The notes: a model not told the origin generated them from the letters alone. Positions 25,638 through 34,998 are shown, counted from the stretch's first letter. The stretch is 64,000 bases of DNA from Caulobacteraceae bacterium (GCA_947476555.1 CANJRI010000001.1:1-64000), one strand, 5' to 3'. Program-made: numbers and translations.

Positions 25638-26209
25638 GCCCCCCGCCGCTCGGCCCAGATCGCCTCGGCCCGGGCCTTGAGCGCCTCGTTCATGGCCCGG
25701 AAGCCGCGCTGCACCACCTTGCCCATCTTGCGGCCAAGGGACGGCCCCATCAGGCCGCCGAAGATCTCGCCATTGTCCACCACGCAGCTGGCCTCCGCGA
25801 GCGGGTCGATCTCGATGTAGCGGGTGGTCCTCACCAAGCCACGCAGCGCCTTCAGCTCCCAAAGCAGCTGCTCGTTGGGCACCCAGTCGAGCACCTTGGG
25901 CCGGATCTCCTCGGGCTCCTCGCCGGGCAGCGCCAGCGTCAGGTTCAGGACCGAGTGAATGCGCAATTCGCCCTCGGCCTTCGGATAGGTCGGATTCCAC
26001 TCGTGCCAGCGCGGCAGGTCTGCCAGCACTTCCCAGATCACCGCGGCCGGGGCCTGGATGCCGATCCGCTCCTCGACCCGGACCCCGCGCGGCGCCTTTG
26101 GCGGCGGCGGCGCGCCCTGCGGGATCGGCGGCTGGATGCGCGGGCCCATGGCGCTGCCCTTGCTTCCGAACGAGGGCCCAGCTTTCAGCGGCAGTGGGGT
26201 GAAGGCCAT
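25634..26209 (-). CDS. SRPBCC (START-like) lipid- or ligand-binding protein
   Basis: A 191-residue protein with a polyketide-cyclase/START-like fold: IQAPAAVIWEVLADLPRWHEWNPTYPKAEGEL and, further on, VLDWVPNEQLLWELKAL. SRPBCC proteins bind hydrophobic ligands; no catalytic residues are evident. The N-terminal 40 residues are Pro-rich and probably disordered. It starts 2 bases after the cysS stop, so it is likely the second gene of that transcript. Confidence 0.82.
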   Translation of the reverse strand: MAFTPLPLKAGPSFGSKGSAMGPRIQPPIPQGAPPPPKAPRGVRVEERIGIQAPAAVIWEVLADLPRWHEWNPTYPKAEGELRIHSVLNLTLALPGEEPEEIRPKVLDWVPNEQLLWELKALRGLVRTTRYIEIDPLAEASCVVDNGEIFGGLMGPSLGRKMGKVVQRGFRAMNEALKARAEAIWAERRGA

Positions 26210-26211
26210 CT

Positions 26212-27594
26212 CTAAGCTTGCTCCTTGAGGCGCCAGGTGGCGCCGGTGGGTCCGTCCATCACCTCGACGTTCAACGCGGCCAGTTCATCGCGGATGCGGT
26301 CGGCGGCGGCCCAGTCCTTGGCCTGGCGAGCCGCCAGCCGTTCGGCGATCAGCCCCTCGACCTTGGCCTTCAGGTCCTCGTCCGCGCCGCCCTGGAACCA
26401 GAACTCCGGATCGGCGGTGAGGAAACCCAGCAGGTTGGCGGCGGCCAGCAGCTCGCCCTTGGCGTGGGCGCGCCCGCCCCCGGCCACGGTCTCCAGCTTG
26501 GTGGCCATGGCGAACAGCTCGGCCAGGGCGGCCGGGGTGTTGAGGTCGTCCAGCAACGCGGTCATGAAGGCCTCCGGCGGATCCACCGGCTCGGCGGCCA
26601 CGCCCGAGGATCGCCGCAGCGCCCCATAGAGCCGGTCGAGCGAGCGCTTGGCCTGGTCGATAAGCTCGCTCGTCCATTCGAGCTGAGCGCGATAGTGGCC
26701 GACCAGTAGCGCCCAGCGCAGCGCCTCGCCGGGATATTTCTCAACGAGATCATGGGCCAGGGCGACATTGCCGAGGCTCTTGGACATCTTTTCCTCGGCC
26801 ATGTTCAGGAAGCCGTTGTGCATCCAGGCATGGGCGTATTCGGTGGCGTGGCCGGCGCAGACGCCCTGCGCCAGTTCGTTCTCGTGGTGCGGGAAGACCA
26901 GGTCGATGCCGCCGCCGTGGATGTCGATGGGCAGGCCGAGCGCCTCCTCGATCATCGCAGAGCACTCGATGTGCCAGCCGGGCCGGCCCGGCCCGAAGGG
27001 GCTCTCCCATTCCGGCTCGTTTTCCTTGGAGGGCTTCCAGAGCACGAAGTCGGCTGGGTGGCGCTTGTAGGGGGCCACGTCGACGCGCGCGCCGGCGATC
27101 ATGTCCTCCAGCGGATGTCCGGAGAGCTTGCCGTAATCCTTGAAGGACTGGGTGTCGAAGAGCACGTGGCCCTCGGCGGCGTAGGCCGAGCCGTTCCCCA
27201 CCAGGTCGCCGATCATCTTCACGATCGCGTCCATGGTCTCGGTGACCCGGGGCTGGAAGGTGGGGCGCAGCGCCCCCAGGGCCGCCGCGTCGGCGTTGTA
27301 GGCGGACAGGTAGCGGTCGGTGATCGTGGAGATCGGCACGCCCTCCTCGGCGGCCTTCCGGTTGATCTTGTCGTCCACGTCCGTGACGTTGGCCGCGTAG
27401 AGCACGGCGTGGCGCCCGTAGAGATGGCGCAGCAGGCGGAACAGCACGTCGAACACCACGACGGGCCGGAAATTGCCGATGTGGGCGAAGTTGTAGACCG
27501 TCGGCCCACACACATACATCGTCACCCGGGACGGGTCCCTTGGCGCGAAATCCCGCTTCTTGCGGGTCATGGTGTCGTAGAGGGCAAGGGTCAT
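26212..27594 (-). CDS. cysS: cysteine-tRNA ligase
   Basis: Charges tRNA-Cys. The 460-residue class I synthetase starts at the ATG at 27594. The zinc-binding Cys in VCGPTVYN, the HIGN form of the HIGH motif, WHIECSAMIEEALG with the second zinc Cys, IDLVFPHHENELAQ and the KMSKSLGN loop are all visible. HIGN is common in this family and is not a defect. It is divergent from folE with 166 bases between; no promoter was resolved there. Confidence 0.97.
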   Translation of the reverse strand: MTLALYDTMTRKKRDFAPRDPSRVTMYVCGPTVYNFAHIGNFRPVVVFDVLFRLLRHLYGRHAVLYAANVTDVDDKINRKAAEEGVPISTITDRYLSAYNADAAALGALRPTFQPRVTETMDAIVKMIGDLVGNGSAYAAEGHVLFDTQSFKDYGKLSGHPLEDMIAGARVDVAPYKRHPADFVLWKPSKENEPEWESPFGPGRPGWHIECSAMIEEALGLPIDIHGGGIDLVFPHHENELAQGVCAGHATEYAHAWMHNGFLNMAEEKMSKSLGNVALAHDLVEKYPGEALRWALLVGHYRAQLEWTSELIDQAKRSLDRLYGALRRSSGVAAEPVDPPEAFMTALLDDLNTPAALAELFAMATKLETVAGGGRAHAKGELLAAANLLGFLTADPEFWFQGGADEDLKAKVEGLIAERLAARQAKDWAAADRIRDELAALNVEVMDGPTGATWRLKEQA

Positions 27595-27760
27595 GCTGAA
27601 GCTTTGATCGGTCGGAACGGTTGCCGGGAGCGGCCCTGGCCCCATATACAGATCGTCCGGACAGGAGGCCAACAACGCCTCGTCCGGCCTTTTAGGGTGG
27701 CCACGCGTCATTTCCGGGACCTTCGTCCCGGCGCAACTCAGCCCTGGGAACCTGCCTCCG

Positions 27761-28390
27761 ATGGACGCCCCAAGCCGCGACCGCACCCTGATCGGGTCCG
27801 ACGACCTCGTTGCGCCCCTGCAGCGCCCGAGCCGCGAGGAGGCCATGGCGGCCGTCCGCACCCTGATCGCCTGGGCCGGCGACGATCCCCGCCGCGAGGG
27901 CGTGATCGACACGCCCAAACGGGTGGTGGACGCCTATGGCGAGTGGTTCGAGGGCTACGACGCCGACCCCGCCAAGGAGCTCTCCCGCACCTTCGAGGAC
28001 GTGCAGGGCTACGACGACATCGTCATGCTCCGCGAGATCGAGGTGGAGAGCCACTGCGAGCACCACATGGCCCCGTTCCTCGGCAAGGCCTACGTCGCCT
28101 ACATGCCCACCAACCGGGTGGTGGGCATCTCCAAGATCGCCCGCGTGGTGGAGATCTTCGCCCGCCGTCTCCAGACCCAGGAGACCATGACCCAGCAGAT
28201 CGCCGACGCCATCAACGACAGTCTGCGCCCGGCCGGCGTCGCCGTCCTGATCGATGCGGTCCACCAGTGCATGACCACCCGGGGCGTGCACCACCGCCAC
28301 GTCTCGACCATCACCACCCAGTTCACGGGCGTCTTCAAGACCGACGCGTCCCTCCGCCAACGCTTCCTGGACTTCGTCAACAAGCGCTAG
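27761..28390 (+). CDS. folE: GTP cyclohydrolase I
   Basis: Converts GTP to 7,8-dihydroneopterin triphosphate, the first step of folate synthesis. The 209-residue product has the zinc and substrate residues in [19 protein letters not shown] and in [16 protein letters not shown], and the [20 protein letters not shown] block. The length is usual. The C-terminus reads [11 protein letters not shown], normal for the family. It converges on the DUF817 gene with a 4-base overlap of stops. Confidence 0.96.
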   Translation: MDAPSRDRTLIGSDDLVAPLQRPSREEAMAAVRTLIAWAGDDPRREGVIDTPKRVVDAYGEWFEGYDADPAKELSRTFEDVQGYDDIVMLREIEVESHCEHHMAPFLGKAYVAYMPTNRVVGISKIARVVEIFARRLQTQETMTQQIADAINDSLRPAGVAVLIDAVHQCMTTRGVHHRHVSTITTQFTGVFKTDASLRQRFLDFVNKR

Positions 28391-29268
28391 GTCTTCAGCA
28401 GCGGATTGGTCCTTTCCCCCTCGCCCGGCCGTCGCGGCCGGTGCACGACACTGACCAGCACGAAGCTCAGCATCATCAGCAGGAACCAGGACCCCAGCTT
28501 GGCAAGGCCGACCATCCGCCAGCCGTTCCGCTGGTCCGGATAGAGCCACACCGCCCCGAAGGTGGAGAGGTTCTCGGCGATCCAGATGAACAGGGCGACC
28601 AGCAGGAACCCCACCAGCAGCGGCATCCGCCGCGGCTTCAGGCTAGGCGTGAAGACGATCCAGGTCCGCCCGAACGCCAGGGCCGCACCGGCGAACAGCA
28701 GGCCCCGGATGTCCCAGACGTAGTGGTGGCTGAAAAAATTGACGTAGGCCGCCAGCGCCAGCAGCCAGGGCGCCCAGGCCGGCGGATATCCCGCGAAGCG
28801 GAACTCGAACAATCGCCAGGCCCGGGCCAAGTAGGAGCCCACCGCCGCGTACATGAAGCCGGAGAACAGCGGCACGCCGCCGATCCGGAAAAAATTGGCT
28901 TCCGGATAGATCCACGAGCCGTGGGCGGTCTTGAACACCTCCATGCCGGTGCCGACGATGTGGAACAGGGCGATCACCACCGCCTCCTGCCGATGCTCCA
29001 TCCGGGTGGCCAGCAGCAGTCCCTGGATCGCCAGGGCCGCCAGGAACAGGAAGTCGTAGCGGGCGAGCGCGGCCCGTTCCGGCCACCAGAAGTGCGTGCC
29101 CAGGATCAGGGCCAGCATCGCCGCCCCGAACAGGCAGGCCCAGGCCTGCTTCAGGCCGAACAGCAGGAACTCGTAGGCGAAGGTCCGGGCCCGGCTTTTC
29201 TCCGCCCACGGCCGCGCCGCCGCGTCGAACGCCGCCACCTTCGCCTTGATCGCGGCGTTGAGACTCAT
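28387..29268 (-). CDS. DUF817 integral membrane protein
   Basis: A 293-residue polytopic inner-membrane protein with about eight hydrophobic segments. The family pattern is visible: [20 protein letters not shown], then [18 protein letters not shown], then [17 protein letters not shown], then [17 protein letters not shown] and a C-terminal [18 protein letters not shown]. The conserved His and acidic residues in membrane segments hint at metal or proton handling, but no function is established. It is divergent from hisI. Confidence 0.88.
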   Translation of the reverse strand: MSLNAAIKAKVAAFDAAARPWAEKSRARTFAYEFLLFGLKQAWACLFGAAMLALILGTHFWWPERAALARYDFLFLAALAIQGLLLATRMEHRQEAVVIALFHIVGTGMEVFKTAHGSWIYPEANFFRIGGVPLFSGFMYAAVGSYLARAWRLFEFRFAGYPPAWAPWLLALAAYVNFFSHHYVWDIRGLLFAGAALAFGRTWIVFTPSLKPRRMPLLVGFLLVALFIWIAENLSTFGAVWLYPDQRNGWRMVGLAKLGSWFLLMMLSFVLVSVVHRPRRPGEGERTNPLLKT

Positions 29269-29306
29269 GGCGGCAAGGCTAGCGTGAAGGGGGGCAGCGG
29301 CGCCAT

Positions 29307-29699
29307 ATGACGCCCATGACACCCGACGCCGTCCAGACCCAACTCGAGCAGGGCAAGCACCTGACCCCGCGCTTCGACGCCAACGGCCTGATCGCCGCCG
29401 TGGCCACCCACGCCGAGACCGGCGAGCCCCTGATGCTGGCCTGGATGAACGAAGAGGCCCTGCAGAAGACCCTGGAGACCGGCGAGGCCCACTACTTCTC
29501 CCGCTCCCGCAACACCCTCTGGCACAAGGGCGCCACCTCGGGCCAGGTGCAGGTGGTCGAGGAGCTGCGCATCGACTGCGACCAGGACGCGGTCTGGCTC
29601 CGGGTCTATCCGCAGGGGGACGGCGGCGCCTGCCACACCGGCGCCAGATCCTGCTTCTATCGCGCCATCGAGGGCGGCAAACTGGTGCGCAAGCCCTGA
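29307..29699 (+). CDS. hisI: phosphoribosyl-AMP cyclohydrolase
   Basis: Opens the purine ring of PR-AMP, the third step of histidine synthesis. The 130-residue single-domain enzyme has [46 protein letters not shown] with the metal-binding Asp/Cys cluster, and [14 protein letters not shown]. HisE is not fused, as usual in alphaproteobacteria. A second ATG at 29316 is an alternative start. The rest of the his operon is not in the window. Confidence 0.95.
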   Translation: MTPMTPDAVQTQLEQGKHLTPRFDANGLIAAVATHAETGEPLMLAWMNEEALQKTLETGEAHYFSRSRNTLWHKGATSGQVQVVEELRIDCDQDAVWLRVYPQGDGGACHTGARSCFYRAIEGGKLVRKP

Positions 29700-29709
29700 C
29701 GCCGGCCGG

Positions 29710-30474
29710 TCAGGACAGGGTCCGGGCCACCATGAAGTGCCAGCCGAGGATGTCGGAGCGGTTGAAGGCCGCGATCCGCTTCTGCCCGCGCGCCCCGTAG
29801 GCCACGGTCCCGCTCGGCTCGGCGATGATCCGCTTCACCGCCGCCGCCATCGAGGGTTCGCCCATCTCCGGGGTCTGGAAGATGCGGTCGTGCTCGGAGT
29901 GCAGGATGATCAGGGCCGCGTCGTCGATGACCAGGAACAGCAGGTCTTTGGGAAGCTGGTAGTAGCTGTCCACCACCTCCATGATCCGTCGGCAGGAGGT
30001 TTCCACGCCCACCGCCCCGATCACCCGGCCCGCGCGGACGATCGGTATGCCGCCCACCGTCACCCGCTGGCCGCTGACCGCGCTGACCATCGCCTGGCCG
30101 GAGACCTCGCGCTGCGCCATCAGCTGTTTGAAATAGGTGCGGTCCTTGAGGTTGTCGGCCGCCGGTCCGTCGTCGAAGGTGGTGGAATATGCGCCGTCGG
30201 GGGTCGCCAGCCAGGCCACCGGCGAAGTCGGCGAGGCCTCGGTTACCTGACGCAGGGCCGGAGCCGCGTCGGCCTAGGTGACGCTGTCGGCGCTCTTGCT
30301 GGCGGCGACCGCCCTGAGGGTCCGCGACATCGAGGCCATGTGCCCCTCGATGGCCGCCTGGAAGATCCGCACCAGCACATAGGCGTCCACCGTGAACTGC
30401 GGGTCGGCGGCGCGGGCCTCGGGGGCCAGCGCCAACCCGGCGGCGGCTGTCAGTAGCGTCCGGCGCGGGATCAC
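29710..30474 (-). pseudogene. Cache/PDC-type periplasmic sensor gene interrupted by an in-frame TAG
   Basis: One frame runs from a GTG at 30474, which overlaps the stop of the upstream gene (GTGA), to a stop at 29710, broken only by a TAG at 30276-30274. The first 66 codons encode a Tat/Sec-like signal (IPRRTLLTAAAGLALAPEARA) and the start of a helix. The remainder encodes a Cache domain: WLATPDGAYSTTFDDG, NLKDRTYFKQLMAQREVSG, then GGIPIVRAGRVIGAVGVETS and LVIDDAALIILHSEHDRIF. Homology on both sides of the stop in the same frame implies a single gene. A point mutation, a sequencing error or readthrough could explain it. As a protein it would be 254 residues and lacks a signalling output domain. 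Confidence 0.75.
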
Positions 30475-31142
30475 TGCGTGACTTCGAAGAAGCTGAGCGC
30501 GCCCAGGCCGTCGGCCCGCTTGGCCAGACCCACGTCCAGGGTGATCGCCCGGCCCGCGCGCAGCTCCCGCCGGCTCAGCCAGTACATGGCCTGCGAGGGC
30601 GTCTTCAGGGCCAGGGACAGGAGCTGCGGATTGGCGCCCATGTCCTGGATGTGATCCGCCGCCAGGCCCATCAGCCACTGGGCGTTGGTGACCCCCTCGG
30701 GCGCGGACTTCGGATTGACCATGGCGAGCTGGTGGACGCCGACCCGGGAATCCTCGGCCGCGCCGCGCCGCACGCCGCCCACGAACATGTAGACGCAGGC
30801 CGAGGCGCAGTCCGATTTGACGAAGCCGCCCCGGCCATCCGAGCCGGCCACGAAGGTGTCGAAGCCGCGTTTGCGGATTTCCCGACCAAGCGCGATCCCG
30901 GCCACGTGGTCCCCGCCCAAGGAGTCCAGGAAGACGATGGAGCCTTCCCCCAGCTTCGCCTCGCGGGCGAAGGCGACGAGGCCCGCGACACTGCGATTAT
31001 CGATGGGGCCTTTCGCAAGGACGCAGGCGCGCTGGGCGCATTGCCCTGCCGTCACGCGCTCGAAGGTCATGGCGCGGACGTTTGGAGCGCCGGCGAGACC
31101 GGCGACGAGACCCAGGACAGCCAAGGCGACCCGAAACCGCAT
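30471..31142 (-). CDS. periplasmic ClpP/crotonase-fold-like protein (COG3904-type)
   Basis: A 223-residue exported protein. A signal peptide (LAVLGLVAGLAGAPNVRA) is followed by a ClpP-like arrangement: GPIDNRSVAGLVAFAREAK, FLDSLGGDHVAGIALGREIRKRGFDTFVAG and SDCASACVYMFVGGVRR, the usual position of the protease Ser being in a CASAC motif. Such proteins are described only as predicted periplasmic. It is coupled by a GTGA overlap to the interrupted Cache gene, implying a joint role. Activity is not established. Confidence 0.8.
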   Translation of the reverse strand: MRFRVALAVLGLVAGLAGAPNVRAMTFERVTAGQCAQRACVLAKGPIDNRSVAGLVAFAREAKLGEGSIVFLDSLGGDHVAGIALGREIRKRGFDTFVAGSDGRGGFVKSDCASACVYMFVGGVRRGAAEDSRVGVHQLAMVNPKSAPEGVTNAQWLMGLAADHIQDMGANPQLLSLALKTPSQAMYWLSRRELRAGRAITLDVGLAKRADGLGALSFFEVTQ

Positions 31143-31219
31143 TCGCCCCTCCCTGAGCTCGCGCAGCTAAGCGACCGTAGCTCACCTTCGGATGGTTGGG
31201 AACGCGCACTTTTGGATGG

Positions 31220-32872
31220 CTAGAGCGGCGTCAAGGCGCCCACGCCCGTCCCCTCCGGCAGCACCTGGAAGCTCTTCACCGGCCGCGTGGTGAAGGCCCG
31301 CGCGTGGATCGTGGAGACCGCGATCATGTCGGCCCGCGCCGCCTTGCGGGTCAGGGTCAGCAGCAGGAAGCCCTTGGCGGTCTGGTCGCTGAACACCACC
31401 TCGTCGTTCTTCCGTGCATAGACGGCGCCGGTATCCACGCCAGGCACGTAGTCGCCATTGCCCGGGCTGGTGACCGAGGTCGTCCCCAGTTCGCAGGCGA
31501 TCCGCGCGCCCGCTCCGTCGTGCAGTTCGTTCGCCCAGAAGCAGTGGGTGTCGCCGGCCAGCACCAGCGGCCGCGCGGACGCTTGCCGGAACAGGCCATA
31601 GAGCCGCTCGCGCGCCGCCGGATAGCCGTCCCAGCTATCGAGCAGGTAAGGCAGACCCAGGCTCGCCGGGACCGCCACTCCGGCGATCCGGCGCTTGCCG
31701 CCCTCGGTCAGGCGCCCCAGCTCTTCGGGCGTGAAGTCCTTGGCCGGGTCAGGCGGGACGACCTTGGCCATCAGCACCTGCGCGGCCAATAGCTGCCAAG
31801 CGTGGCCGGCCTTCACCGAGCGGTCCAGTTCGACGCCCAGCCAGGCCTCCTGCGCCTGGCCGATCATCCGCCGGAACGGATCGGAGAGCTTGCGCCGGAA
31901 GTTGGCGGGGTCCGGCTTGCCATCCGGGCCGTCCAGGTCGCGGGCGTAGGTCAGCTGCCGGCCGCGCGCGGTCAGCCGGGTCTCCATAACCATCAGGCAG
32001 GCCAGGTCGCCGAAGTCGAAGCTGCGCATCGCGGCTTCGGCCAGGCCCTCGCCGGGGCGCGGCTCGCGGATCGGCATCCATTCGTAGAAGGCCTTCAAGG
32101 CGGCGGCCTTGCGGGTGTTCCAGTCGCCCTCGGCCGGCTGGTGGTTGTTGGCGCCGAGGGAATAGCTGTTGTCGGCGGTCTCGTGGTCGTCCCACGAGAC
32201 GATCCAGGCCGCCCGCGCGTGCGCCGCCTGCAGCTGCTGATCGGTGCGGTACTGGGCCAGGCGCCGGCGATAGTCGGTGAGGCTGAGGCATTCGCCCGGC
32301 GGGTCGGGCGCCCGCGCCGTCGCCACCGGCGAGCCCATCCCATAGCCCCCGGGCCCGCCCGGCAGCTCGTAGATGTAGTCCCCGAGGAAGATCACTGCGT
32401 CCACGCGCGGCAGGTCGGCGATCGCCTGGTAGGCGTTGAAATAGCCGTTCGGCATCAGGGCGCAGGAGGCCGCCGCCAGCACCACCTCCTCCGTCTTGCC
32501 GCGCGGCAGGGTCCGGGTCCGGCCAACCGGCGAGACCACCTCTTCGGCCCGGAAGCGGTAGAAATAGTTGGTCCCGGGCCGCAGGTCGTCCACGTCCACC
32601 TTGGCGGTGTGGTCGCGCGCCGCGTCGGCGGCGACCGTCCCCTTGCGCGTCACACGCCGGAAGGCCGCGTCCTGGGCGACTTCCCACTGCAGGATCGCCG
32701 AGGGGGCGTCCGTGCTGGCGCGGGTCCAGATCACCACCCGGTCCCGCAGCGGATCGCCCGAGGCCACGCCGTGCCGGAACGCCACCACGGGCGCCGGCGC
32801 CGGCTGCGCCGCCACGGGCGCCGCCGCCCCCAGGCCCAGCAGCGCCAGCAGCTTTCGCCTGTCGATCCGCAT
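31220..32872 (-). CDS. phoD: PhoD-type alkaline phosphatase/phosphodiesterase
   Basis: A 550-residue calcium/iron-dependent phosphatase of the PhoD family, exported through Tat (DRRKLLALLGLGAAAPVAA). The N-terminal Ig-like domain has FRHGVASGDPLRDRVVIWTRAS. The catalytic core has FLGDYIYE, SWDDHETADNSY and LVLAGDTHCFWANEL, the family metal ligands. A start at 32872 is preferred over 32899 because GGAAG precedes it. It is divergent from the EncFtn-like gene. No Pho-box was identified in the 69-base gap. Confidence 0.92.
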   Translation of the reverse strand: MRIDRRKLLALLGLGAAAPVAAQPAPAPVVAFRHGVASGDPLRDRVVIWTRASTDAPSAILQWEVAQDAAFRRVTRKGTVAADAARDHTAKVDVDDLRPGTNYFYRFRAEEVVSPVGRTRTLPRGKTEEVVLAAASCALMPNGYFNAYQAIADLPRVDAVIFLGDYIYELPGGPGGYGMGSPVATARAPDPPGECLSLTDYRRRLAQYRTDQQLQAAHARAAWIVSWDDHETADNSYSLGANNHQPAEGDWNTRKAAALKAFYEWMPIREPRPGEGLAEAAMRSFDFGDLACLMVMETRLTARGRQLTYARDLDGPDGKPDPANFRRKLSDPFRRMIGQAQEAWLGVELDRSVKAGHAWQLLAAQVLMAKVVPPDPAKDFTPEELGRLTEGGKRRIAGVAVPASLGLPYLLDSWDGYPAARERLYGLFRQASARPLVLAGDTHCFWANELHDGAGARIACELGTTSVTSPGNGDYVPGVDTGAVYARKNDEVVFSDQTAKGFLLLTLTRKAARADMIAVSTIHARAFTTRPVKSFQVLPEGTGVGALTPL

Positions 32873-32941
32873 CTTCCGATCCCCCGCGCGGCTTGGCATC
32901 TATAATAGGTCCCCGATAGCACCACAGGAGCGTGACACCCG

Positions 32942-33259
32942 ATGGCCAATGAAACCCTGCATGTCGCCCGCGAGAAGCTCAACAGGCGGACGCTGGAGAT
33001 GCACTACGCCATCACCTCGCTCATGGAGGAGTTCGAGGCCGTCGACTGGTACCGCCAGCGCGCCGACGACACGGAGGACCCCGAGCTGAAGGCCATCCTG
33101 CTGCACAACGCCAAGGAGGAGCTCGAGCACGCCTCGATGGTGCTGGAGTGGATGCGCCGCAACGACCCCGAAGTGAACGCCCAGCTGAAGGAATATCTCT
33201 TCACCGAAGGTTCGATCACCGGCCGCGAGGATGAGGCCAGCGACAAGCATGGGCTCTGA
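32942..33259 (+). CDS. encapsulated-ferritin (EncFtn) family protein
   Basis: A 105-residue helical protein matching the two-helix EncFtn ferroxidase family. The ferroxidase residues correspond to Glu30 in SLMEEFEAVDWY and to Glu60 and His63 in KEELEHASMVLEWMRRND. The conserved Trp36 and Tyr37 follow. Characterised EncFtns assemble as annular decamers, oxidise Fe(II) and are packed in encapsulin shells through a C-terminal targeting peptide. Here the protein ends in EDEASDKHGL without such a peptide, and no encapsulin gene adjoins it. The last 11 bases overlap the rluD-like start. The identification rests on recalled family sequence. Confidence 0.82.
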   Translation: MANETLHVAREKLNRRTLEMHYAITSLMEEFEAVDWYRQRADDTEDPELKAILLHNAKEELEHASMVLEWMRRNDPEVNAQLKEYLFTEGSITGREDEASDKHGL

Positions 33260-34226
33260 CGAGGTAGACGGGGACGCCGTCCGCCTGGTGACCCTGGAGG
33301 CGGGCGAGGGGCGGCTGGACAAGGCCCTCGCCGCCCGGCTGCCGGACCTGTCGCGCGCCCGCATCCAGGCCCTGCTGGCCGACGGCCGGATCAGTCTGGA
33401 CGGGCGAACGCTCACCAGCGCATCCGCCCCCGCGCCGGCGGGCGACTACCGCCTGGACATCCCCGCCCCGGCCGCCGCCGAGCCGGTCGCGGAGAACATC
33501 CCCTTGAGCGTGCTCTTTGAGGACGGCCACCTCATCGTCATCGACAAGCCGGCCGGCCTGACCATGCATCCGGGACCCGGTTCGGAGAGCGGAACCCTGG
33601 TCAACGCTCTCCTCCACCATTGCGGCGACAGCCTCTCGGGCATCGGCGGCGTGGCCCGCCCGGGCATCGTCCACCGCATCGACAAGGAGACCTCCGGCGT
33701 GGTGGTCGCCGCAAAGTCCGACGCCGCCCACCAGGGGCTGTCCGCCCTGTTCGCGGCCCACGACATCGACCGCGCTTATGTGGCCCTGACGCGGGGCTCG
33801 CTGTTGCCGCCGCGCGGAACCATCGAGGGCGCCATCGCCCGTTCCGCGCACGACCGGAAGAAGATGGCGCTGGTGAAGTCGGGCGGGCGCCACGCCGTCA
33901 CCCACTACGCCGTCGAGCGCGTGTTCGGCCCGCAGGAGCGGCCGCTGGCCGCCCGCGTCGCCTGCCGCCTGGAGACCGGCCGGACCCACCAGATCCGGGT
34001 CCACCTGGCTTCACGGGGCGCGCCCTGTCTGGGCGATCCCACCTATGGGTCGGGCCAGCCGTCCGGTCCGGTGCGCGCGGCCATGGCGCAGGCGGGCCTC
34101 GCCCGACAGGCCCTGCACGCCGCCGTCCTCGGCTTCGTCCACCCCGTCACCGGCGAGACCCTGCGCTTCGAAAGTCCCCTGCCCGCCGACATGGCGAAGC
34201 TGGAAGCCCTGCTCGCGGCGCTCTAA
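33249..34226 (+). CDS. rluD: RluA-family 23S rRNA pseudouridine synthase (RluD-like)
   Basis: Isomerises uridines of 23S rRNA (RluD acts at the helix 69 loop). The 325-residue protein has an N-terminal S4 domain (GRLDKALAARLPDLSRARIQALLADGRI) and the catalytic domain with the nucleophilic Asp in VHRIDKETSGVVVAAKS, preceded by LIVIDKPAGLTMHPG. GRTHQIRVHLASRGAPCLGDPTYG completes the core. The start at 33249 overlaps the EncFtn gene by 11 bases. It sits ahead of rpoH, separated only by an opposite-strand VOC gene. Confidence 0.92.
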   Translation: MGSDEVDGDAVRLVTLEAGEGRLDKALAARLPDLSRARIQALLADGRISLDGRTLTSASAPAPAGDYRLDIPAPAAAEPVAENIPLSVLFEDGHLIVIDKPAGLTMHPGPGSESGTLVNALLHHCGDSLSGIGGVARPGIVHRIDKETSGVVVAAKSDAAHQGLSALFAAHDIDRAYVALTRGSLLPPRGTIEGAIARSAHDRKKMALVKSGGRHAVTHYAVERVFGPQERPLAARVACRLETGRTHQIRVHLASRGAPCLGDPTYGSGQPSGPVRAAMAQAGLARQALHAAVLGFVHPVTGETLRFESPLPADMAKLEALLAAL

Positions 34227-34711
34227 CCCTCCGCCGCCTTCTCCAGCGTCGCGATGTCGAGCTTTTGCATGGGCAACATGGCGGCGAACACCCGCGCCGT
34301 CCTGGCCTTGTCGGGGCCCGACATCAGCTGCGCCAGCTGCACCGGCGTCACCTGCCAGGAGACCCCGAAGCGGTCCTTCAGCCACCCGCATTGGCTTTCC
34401 TGGCCGCCACCCTGCAGCAAGGCGTTCCAGTAGCGGTCGAGCTCGGCCTGATCGCGCACCTCCACGACAAAGGAAACCGCTTCGGAGTGCTGGAAGACGG
34501 GTCCGCCGTTGAGCCCCATGAAGCGACGCCCGTCGATTTCGAACTCAACCGTCAGCACCTGGCCGGCGCGACTGGCGTCGGGTCCCTGGCCGGACGGCAT
34601 GCTGTCCGGGTAGCGCGAGATCTTGCCGACCTTCGAATTCGGGAAGATTCCCACGTAGAAGTTGGCGGCCTCCTCGGCCTGGGTGTCGAACCAAAGGCAG
34701 GTGCTCAGCAT
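34223..34711 (-). CDS. PhnB-like VOC family protein
   Basis: A 162-residue protein of the PhnB/3-demethylubiquinone-9 methyltransferase-like branch of the vicinal oxygen chelate superfamily. CLWFDTQAEEAANFYVGIFPNSKV at the N-terminus and the GGGQESQCGWLKDRFGVSWQVTP segment are typical, and FAAMLPMQKLDIATLEKA is the family C-terminus. The activity of these proteins is mostly unknown. Its stop overlaps that of the rluD-like gene (convergent). Confidence 0.88.
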   Translation of the reverse strand: MLSTCLWFDTQAEEAANFYVGIFPNSKVGKISRYPDSMPSGQGPDASRAGQVLTVEFEIDGRRFMGLNGGPVFQHSEAVSFVVEVRDQAELDRYWNALLQGGGQESQCGWLKDRFGVSWQVTPVQLAQLMSGPDKARTARVFAAMLPMQKLDIATLEKAAEG

Positions 34712-34827
34712 GCGACGTCTCCCGTTCGTCTGATGGACCTAGGACGAACAACCTAGCGCCGCCCCGACACGCTCCCAGAGAATTGTGCGTTGATAGGCGC
34801 GCTACGGTCCTGATCAGTTTGCATGCC

Positions 34828-34855
34828 TTGAAGGCGCCACGCTCGAAAGCTAAAA
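34828..34855 (+). promoter_or_regulatory. candidate rpoH promoter
   Basis: TTGAAG at 34828-34833 and CTAAAA at 34850-34855 are separated by 16 bases, about 145 bases before rpoH. The same site contains CCTTGAA, which resembles a sigma-32 -35 element, and alphaproteobacterial rpoH genes can be autoregulated. The rest of 34712-34998 shows no gene. The assignment is tentative. Confidence 0.3.
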
Positions 34856-34998
34856 ATAACCTACTGGAGACGTCGGACATTCGGACCCTTCTCCCATGGC
34901 CTAGCTTCCCTGCAACTGCGTACCTATCTGGGTGGTTGAGAGGGACGGTGGCGGCCTAAGCGGCCCGAACGTCCACAAGAGAATGAGGGGATAGTCCT

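Noticed and set aside
26212..27594. Defective HIGH motif in CysRS (HIGN)
   Set aside because: HIGN is a common form in cysteinyl-tRNA synthetases, and the zinc ligands and KMSKS loop are intact.
32901..32906. TATAAT promoter element ahead of the EncFtn-like gene
   Set aside because: The hexamer is perfect, but no -35 element is seen at 16-18 bases and no extended -10 TG precedes it. No Fur or Irr box was recognised either.
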